Positions 5,785 to 10,000 of a stretch of 10,000 nucleotides of DNA are shown one piece after another. Below the pieces are notes generated by a model. That model worked only from the letters and a program-made list of their open reading frames with translations. It was not told where the DNA came from and did no database searches. Location: assembly GCF_020217005.1 (NCBI RefSeq), contig NZ_JAIWOI010000200.1:1-10000 (forward strand). Direction: 5' to 3'. The translations under genes and the position numbers were made by a program. Position 1 is the stretch's first letter. Each line of letters opens with the position of its first letter. The stretch is from Rheinheimera sp. GTDB taxonomy: Bacteria > Pseudomonadota > Gammaproteobacteria > Enterobacterales > Alteromonadaceae.

Positions 5785-6693
5785 ATGACTACAGCAGTAG
5801 GCTATGATGGCCCGTTTTATTTAGGTGTAGATGGTGGCGGCAGCAAATGCCGGGTCATCATAGTCACAGAGGATAATCAAGTCATAGGGGAGGGCTTATC
5901 TGGCCCTGCAAATCCGTTACGTGGCATGAAAGTGGCAACCGACTCTATTCTTGCAGCCACTCAACAGGCGCTAAATTGTGCTGGCATGGCCTTCAAGGAT
6001 ATGTCCAAATTAATTGTTGGTGCAGGTTTAGCTGGTGTCAATATGCCGGAGTATTTCCGTATTTTTTCTGAGTGGCAACATCCTTTTCAAGAAATGCACC
6101 TGACCAGTGATTTACATGTGGCTTGTATTGGTGCCCACCAGGGCGGTGATGGTGCGGTGATCATTGCAGGTACAGGTTCTTGTGGTCTGGCTGATGTGAA
6201 AGGTCAATTAATTGAAGTTGGTGGTCATGGCTTTCCTTACGGAGATAACGGCAGCGGTGCCTGGATCGGTTTGCAGATGGTACACCATGTGTTGTTGGCC
6301 AAAGATCAGTTAGGCCCGCAAACTCTGCTAACAGATTTGCTATGTGACGAATTAAAACTCAGTCAAACCCTGGCTCTGGTGGATTTTTTCATGCATGCCA
6401 GCCCAACTACTTATGCTAAGTACGCGCCACTGGTGTTTACAGCTGCAGAACGAGGCGATCTATTGGCGCAGCAACTGGTACAACAGGCTGCCGCCCATAT
6501 TAGTGCTATAGCTCAACGATTACTAAGCATAAATCCACCACGTTTATCTTTAATTGGTGGTTTGGCGCACAAACTACAACCTTTTTTGACCTCAGAAGTA
6601 CAGCAAAAAGTTACGCCAGCTTTAGCTGCACCTGAATTTGGCGCTGTCTGGTTTGCAAAACAGCGCCAACAAAAAGCCCAACGTATTTCTTAA
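5785..6693 (+). CDS. nagK: N-acetylglucosamine kinase, BadF/BadG/BcrA ATPase family
   Basis: 302 aa, normal for the family. It phosphorylates cytoplasmic GlcNAc with ATP to GlcNAc-6-P, which is needed because NagP imports the free sugar. It has the ASKHA-fold ATP motifs: DGGGSK at residues 16-21 (phosphate 1), AGTGS near 128-132 (phosphate 2), GDNGSGAW at 153-160, and a late adenosine motif, LIGGLAHKL. Asp109 in TSDLHVACIGA corresponds to the catalytic Asp107 of human GlcNAc kinase. The start is ATG at 5785, with GAGG eight bases upstream; the coding sequence enters the first ATP motif within 16 residues. It is the first gene of the operon, downstream of the NagR-like operator, with nine bases to the next start. 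Related glucosamine kinases exist, but the nagA neighbour favours GlcNAc. Confidence 0.92.
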   Translation: MTTAVGYDGPFYLGVDGGGSKCRVIIVTEDNQVIGEGLSGPANPLRGMKVATDSILAATQQALNCAGMAFKDMSKLIVGAGLAGVNMPEYFRIFSEWQHPFQEMHLTSDLHVACIGAHQGGDGAVIIAGTGSCGLADVKGQLIEVGGHGFPYGDNGSGAWIGLQMVHHVLLAKDQLGPQTLLTDLLCDELKLSQTLALVDFFMHASPTTYAKYAPLVFTAAERGDLLAQQLVQQAAAHISAIAQRLLSINPPRLSLIGGLAHKLQPFLTSEVQQKVTPALAAPEFGAVWFAKQRQQKAQRIS

Positions 6694-6702
6694 CTTTAAG
6701 CA

Positions 6703-7716
6703 GTGAGTAACAGAACCATGACCCGCACTATTATGGCGCAGGAAGCAGCAGAAGCTCCAAGCCGGATCCGAGAACAACTAACAGCTAATGCCAATCGTAT
6801 CGCTGACATAGTCCGGTTGATCAAACAAAAACAACCCCGTTATGTCTATATGGTTGGTCGAGGTTCGTCTGATCATGCCGGTGTCTTTGCAAAGTATCTG
6901 ATTGAAATTGAAATCGGATTACCTGTTGCTGCCGCTGCTCCCTCTATAGCCAGTGTATACAACAAACAGCTGGATTTAACCGGGGCTTTAGTACTGGTTA
7001 TTTCACAGTCGGGCCGCAGCCCGGATATTCTCGCTCAGGTCGCTATGGCGAAGGCTGCTGGTGCTTTAGTCGTTGCTTTGGTCAACGATGAAAGTTCACC
7101 TTTGGCTGAACAAGCAGATCAGGTCATACCCCTGAATGTGGGAGCGGAAAAAGCAGTAGCTGCAACAAAGAGTTATCTGGCCACATTAAGTGCTTTATTA
7201 CAACTGGTGGCGGCCTGGTCAGGTAACAGCCAATTGCAGGATGCTGTGCTCAGTTTGCCCGAACTATTGGAGCGAGCTATTGATTTACCAGCTCAGCTAA
7301 CAGCGCAATCTCTGGAAAGTGTTGAGCATTTAGTAGTGTTGGGCCGCGGACCGGGTTACGCCATCAGTCGTGAAATAGCCTTAAAGCTGAAAGAAGTCTG
7401 TGGCATTCACGCAGAAGCCTTTTCCAGTGCGGAATTCCTTCACGGTCCTGTCACTTTGGTCAAAGATCAGTTTGCCATCGTGGATGTCAGCATAGCGGAT
7501 GAAGCCAATGCTGCCCATCAGGCACAAATCGCTGAAGTGCGTCGCCGTGGTGCCCGTATAGTGCATTTACATCACAGTGATTTATTGTCCAACCCGCGGG
7601 TGTTACCTCTGGCGTTGTTACAACGTTTTTATCTGGATGTTGAAGCTGTAGCCCGCAGTAGGGGCGTCAACCCCGATGCGCCTCCCGGACTGAATAAAGT
7701 TACTAAAACAGTTTGA
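6703..7716 (+). CDS. nagB-II: Glucosamine-6-phosphate deaminase, SIS-domain type (NagB-II)
   Basis: 337 aa from GTG at 6703, or 332 aa from ATG at 6718. The product converts GlcN-6-P to fructose-6-P and ammonia, the last step of the pathway. It has two tandem SIS domains like the isomerase half of GlmS, without the glutaminase domain. Sugar-phosphate-binding residues lie in GRGSSDHAG and SQSGRSPDIL. With GTG numbering, Glu231 in KLKEVCGIHAEAF and His247 in HGPVTLV correspond to GlmS Glu488 and His504, and the C-terminal GLNKVTKTV carries the Lys603 equivalent. The start is uncertain: from 6718 the product begins MTRTIMAQEA, which fits the family N-terminus as I recall it, but neither start has a strong ribosome site. 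It replaces classical NagB, as described for Shewanella-type GlcNAc pathways. It follows nagK by nine bases and precedes nagA by ten. Confidence 0.92.
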   Translation: MSNRTMTRTIMAQEAAEAPSRIREQLTANANRIADIVRLIKQKQPRYVYMVGRGSSDHAGVFAKYLIEIEIGLPVAAAAPSIASVYNKQLDLTGALVLVISQSGRSPDILAQVAMAKAAGALVVALVNDESSPLAEQADQVIPLNVGAEKAVAATKSYLATLSALLQLVAAWSGNSQLQDAVLSLPELLERAIDLPAQLTAQSLESVEHLVVLGRGPGYAISREIALKLKEVCGIHAEAFSSAEFLHGPVTLVKDQFAIVDVSIADEANAAHQAQIAEVRRRGARIVHLHHSDLLSNPRVLPLALLQRFYLDVEAVARSRGVNPDAPPGLNKVTKTV

Positions 7717-7726
7717 TGAGGTCCTG

Positions 7727-8839
7727 ATGCAGCAGATTTCAGTCGCACGGCTTTTTGATGGTCAACACTGGCAACATAATGTCACTCTGAGTATCGACTC
7801 AGGCCGGATTCATTCGATCCGACCCGCAGATGGGCCTGTGCTTGAAGGCACACTAGTCCCGGGTTTTATCGACGTTCAGGTGAACGGTGGCGGTGGCGCT
7901 TTATTTAACACCAGCACCAACGCCGAAGCGCTGCGCACTATGGTCAAAGCTCATGCTCAGTTTGGCAGTACGGCGCTATTGCCTACTGTCATTACAGATT
8001 CTGTGGCTGTGATGCAGCAGGCTGCTGATGTGATAGCGCAAGCTATAGCAGACAAAGAACCTGGAGTGTTGGGCGTGCATTTTGAAGGCCCACATTTGTC
8101 TGTGCCAAAAAAGGGCGTGCACCCGCAAAACTATATCCGGCCTTTATCAGAAGCTGAGCTGGCGATTTATCGCCGTACTGACTTAGGCATTAAGTTAATC
8201 ACCGTAGCTCCTGAAACCATCAGTCCTCAGCAAATCAAAGACTTAGTCGATGCAGATGTGATTGTCTGTTTAGGCCATAGCAATACAGATGCAGCCACAG
8301 TACAGGCAGCTTTGGCTGCAGGTGCTACAGGTTTTACGCATTTATACAATGCGATGTCGCCTTTGACTTCGCGTGAACCCGGAGTGGTAGGTGCGGCTCT
8401 GGCTGATGCTGATAGTTGGTGTGGTGTGATTTTAGATGGTTTACATGTACATCCGCTGGCCGTGAAAGTCGCTTTAGCCGCTAAACCAAAAGGCAAAATG
8501 TTGATTGTCACAGATGCGATGTCGCCTGTGGGAACCAGCCAAACCGAGTTCGATTTTTTTGATGGTAAAGTAATTCGTGACGGCAATAAGTTAACCAACC
8601 TAAACGGCAATCTCGCCGGATCAGTGCTGGATATGGCCAGTGCGGTCTCTTATGCAGTGAATGAGCTGGGTCTGGAGTTGTCCGAGGCGGTCAGGATGGC
8701 ATCTTTGTATCCAGCTGAGTTTTTAGGCATCAGTAAAGAACGTGGCCAAATTCGAATTGGCAGTATGGCTGATCTGGCATTGCTGAATAACAAAGGGGTT
8801 GTGCAACAGTGCTGGCTGGAAGGTCGCCCTTATATCTGA
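7727..8839 (+). CDS. nagA: N-acetylglucosamine-6-phosphate deacetylase
   Basis: 370 aa, similar to E. coli NagA (382 aa). It removes acetate from GlcNAc-6-P to give GlcN-6-P. It is an amidohydrolase-fold metalloenzyme. The early strand motif PGFIDVQVNGGGG carries Gln51 and Asn53, at the place where other amidohydrolases have HxH. Metal and substrate residues follow: Glu120 (HFEGPH), His184 (LGHSNTDA), His205 (THLYNAMSP), His240 (LDGLHVHP) and catalytic Asp263 (VTDAMSP). These keep an almost constant offset of 10 to 11 from E. coli Glu131, His195, His216, His251 and Asp273, so the active site looks intact. The ATG at 7727 has GAGG five bases upstream, and the gene lies ten bases after nagB-II, in the same operon. 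Confidence 0.96.
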   Translation: MQQISVARLFDGQHWQHNVTLSIDSGRIHSIRPADGPVLEGTLVPGFIDVQVNGGGGALFNTSTNAEALRTMVKAHAQFGSTALLPTVITDSVAVMQQAADVIAQAIADKEPGVLGVHFEGPHLSVPKKGVHPQNYIRPLSEAELAIYRRTDLGIKLITVAPETISPQQIKDLVDADVIVCLGHSNTDAATVQAALAAGATGFTHLYNAMSPLTSREPGVVGAALADADSWCGVILDGLHVHPLAVKVALAAKPKGKMLIVTDAMSPVGTSQTEFDFFDGKVIRDGNKLTNLNGNLAGSVLDMASAVSYAVNELGLELSEAVRMASLYPAEFLGISKERGQIRIGSMADLALLNNKGVVQQCWLEGRPYI

Positions 8840-8895
8840 GTGTAAAATATCCAATAAATTCAACATAATAATTATTAAAGCAACAGGAAGGAATT

Positions 8896-10000
8896 ATGGA
8901 AATGACAGTTGATACTCCCAAGGCGCGCAGCAGTGTTGTGCCTATGGCCATAGTGGCCATGCTGTTTTTTGTATTAGGTTTTGCCACCTGGCTCAATGGT
9001 TCTCTGATGCCTTATTTAAAGCAGATGCTGCAGCTCAGCCCACTGCAGGCCTCACTGGTGCTGTTTTCTTTTTATATAGCCGTGACTTTTACAGCTTTGC
9101 CATCAGCCTGGTTGATACGCCGGGTTGGTTATAAAAATGGTATGGCGTTGGGGATGGCCGTGATGATGCTGGCAGGCCTTTTGTATATTCCGGCAGCACA
9201 AACCCAGACTTTTGCTCTATTCCTTTTTGCACAACTGGTCATAGGGGCGGGCCAAACTTTGTTGCAAACCGCAGTTAATCCATATGTTGTGAAAATCGGC
9301 CCAGAAGACACCGCAGCTGTGCGTATCAGCATTATGGGTATTTTAAACAAAACTGCTGGCGTAGTGGCGCCTTTGGTGTTTACTGCACTTATCGTCAGTG
9401 GCTTTACTGCGCCTGCTGAAGCGGTGCTGACATCTGAGCAAATTGACGCTATGGCGGCAAGCCTGGTTTTCCCCTACCTGGGGCTGGCGGTGTTTTTAGG
9501 TTTGCTTGCGCTGGCGGTCAAATATTCGCCTTTGCCTGAACTGGAAAAAGAGTCGGATACAGGCACTGGTATCGATCAGTTAAAAGCTGTGCTGGCTAAG
9601 CCTGCTTTGGTGTTTGGTGTGCTGTCGTTATTTGTTTATGTGGCCGTTGAAGTGATAGCGGGCGATACCATAGGTCTATTTGCCTTATCACTAGGGGTTG
9701 AACGTTATACAGTCATGACCTCTTATACTATGGCCTGTATGGTGTTGGGTTATGTGTTGGGCATAGTACTTATACCCCGGGTGCTGTCTCAGCAAAAAGC
9801 TTTAGCCATTTCTGCAGTGTTGGGCCTGGTTTTGACACTGGCTATAGTTTTGGGGGACAGCAGCTCTTATCTGATTGCGAATACGCTGTTGATACCTTTT
9901 GGCGGTACAGCTTTACCTGATACTTTGCTGTTTATCGCTATACTTGGCCTGGCTAATGCCATAGTCTGGCCTGCGGTCTGGCCACTGGCATTATCTGGCC
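8896..10000 (+). CDS. nagP: N-acetylglucosamine permease NagP, FHS/MFS family, partial (right edge)
   Basis: An ATG at 8896, with AGGAAGGA close upstream, opens a frame of 368 codons that is still open at base 10000. The protein is a polytopic inner-membrane carrier. After a short polar N-terminus, the first helix begins near residue 17 (PMAIVAMLFFVLGFATWLNG), and many hydrophobic segments follow. The motif GAGQTLLQTAVNPYV is characteristic of the fucose/glucose/galactose:H+ symporter (FHS) branch of the major facilitator superfamily. RRVGYKNG fits the cytoplasmic loop between helices 2 and 3. FHS permeases in nag clusters of Alteromonadales are assigned as NagP, importing GlcNAc with protons. 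Position after nagA, with a 56-bp gap and no terminator, supports this. A glucose or related-sugar specificity cannot be excluded from sequence alone. Confidence 0.88.
   Translation, partial: MEMTVDTPKARSSVVPMAIVAMLFFVLGFATWLNGSLMPYLKQMLQLSPLQASLVLFSFYIAVTFTALPSAWLIRRVGYKNGMALGMAVMMLAGLLYIPAAQTQTFALFLFAQLVIGAGQTLLQTAVNPYVVKIGPEDTAAVRISIMGILNKTAGVVAPLVFTALIVSGFTAPAEAVLTSEQIDAMAASLVFPYLGLAVFLGLLALAVKYSPLPELEKESDTGTGIDQLKAVLAKPALVFGVLSLFVYVAVEVIAGDTIGLFALSLGVERYTVMTSYTMACMVLGYVLGIVLIPRVLSQQKALAISAVLGLVLTLAIVLGDSSSYLIANTLLIPFGGTALPDTLLFIAILGLANAIVWPAVWPLALSG

Noticed and set aside
8227..8610. 127-codon minus-strand frame over nagA
   Set aside because: It is antisense to conserved NagA active-site segments and has no independent support.
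8866..8877. Perfect palindrome TAATAATTATTA between nagA and nagP
   Set aside because: Purely A/T, so such a palindrome is easily accidental in an AT-rich gap. It does not resemble the NagR-like site and has no clear promoter around it.

Overview
The window looks like chromosomal DNA of a marine or freshwater gammaproteobacterium of the Alteromonadales type (Rheinheimera, Alishewanella or Shewanella-like). This rests on the gene set: a BadF/BadG-type GlcNAc kinase, a SIS-fold glucosamine-6-phosphate deaminase (NagB-II) in place of classical NagB, an FHS-family permease resembling NagP, and a LacI-type operator of the NagR kind. The genus is an inference. I see no phage, insertion sequence, CRISPR array, tRNA or rRNA.

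Layout, left to right. (1) 1-1158, minus strand: the N-terminal 386 codons of a TPR-sulfotransferase that runs off the left edge. (2) 1159-1730: a 572-bp gap that is not empty. It holds a sigma70-like promoter, a NagR-like operator at the predicted start of transcription, several strong hairpins, an intrinsic terminator ending near 1522, and a doubtful 43-codon ORF. (3) 1731-2702, plus strand: a Gfo/Idh/MocA-family oxidoreductase of unknown substrate. (4) 2794-5361, minus strand: an exported 855-aa GH20 beta-N-acetylhexosaminidase (chitobiase type), convergent with the oxidoreductase. (5) 5362-5784: a divergent regulatory region with the second copy of the operator. (6) 5785-10000, plus strand: a tight operon, nagK, nagB-II, nagA, nagP, with nagP cut by the right edge.

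Together the genes form a chitin/GlcNAc catabolic route. The exported hexosaminidase releases GlcNAc from chitooligosaccharides. NagP carries it across the inner membrane and NagK makes GlcNAc-6-P. NagA deacetylates this to GlcN-6-P, and NagB-II converts that to fructose-6-P plus ammonia. The two operators share 16 identical bases in opposite orientation, so one repressor probably controls both the catabolic operon and the transcript entering the 1280-1522 region ahead of the oxidoreductase. The repressor gene is not in the window.

The least explained element is the 1280-1522 segment. It has its own promoter and operator, several stable stem-loops and a terminator, but no convincing coding potential. 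It could be a GlcNAc-responsive small RNA, or a structured leader that attenuates the oxidoreductase gene.
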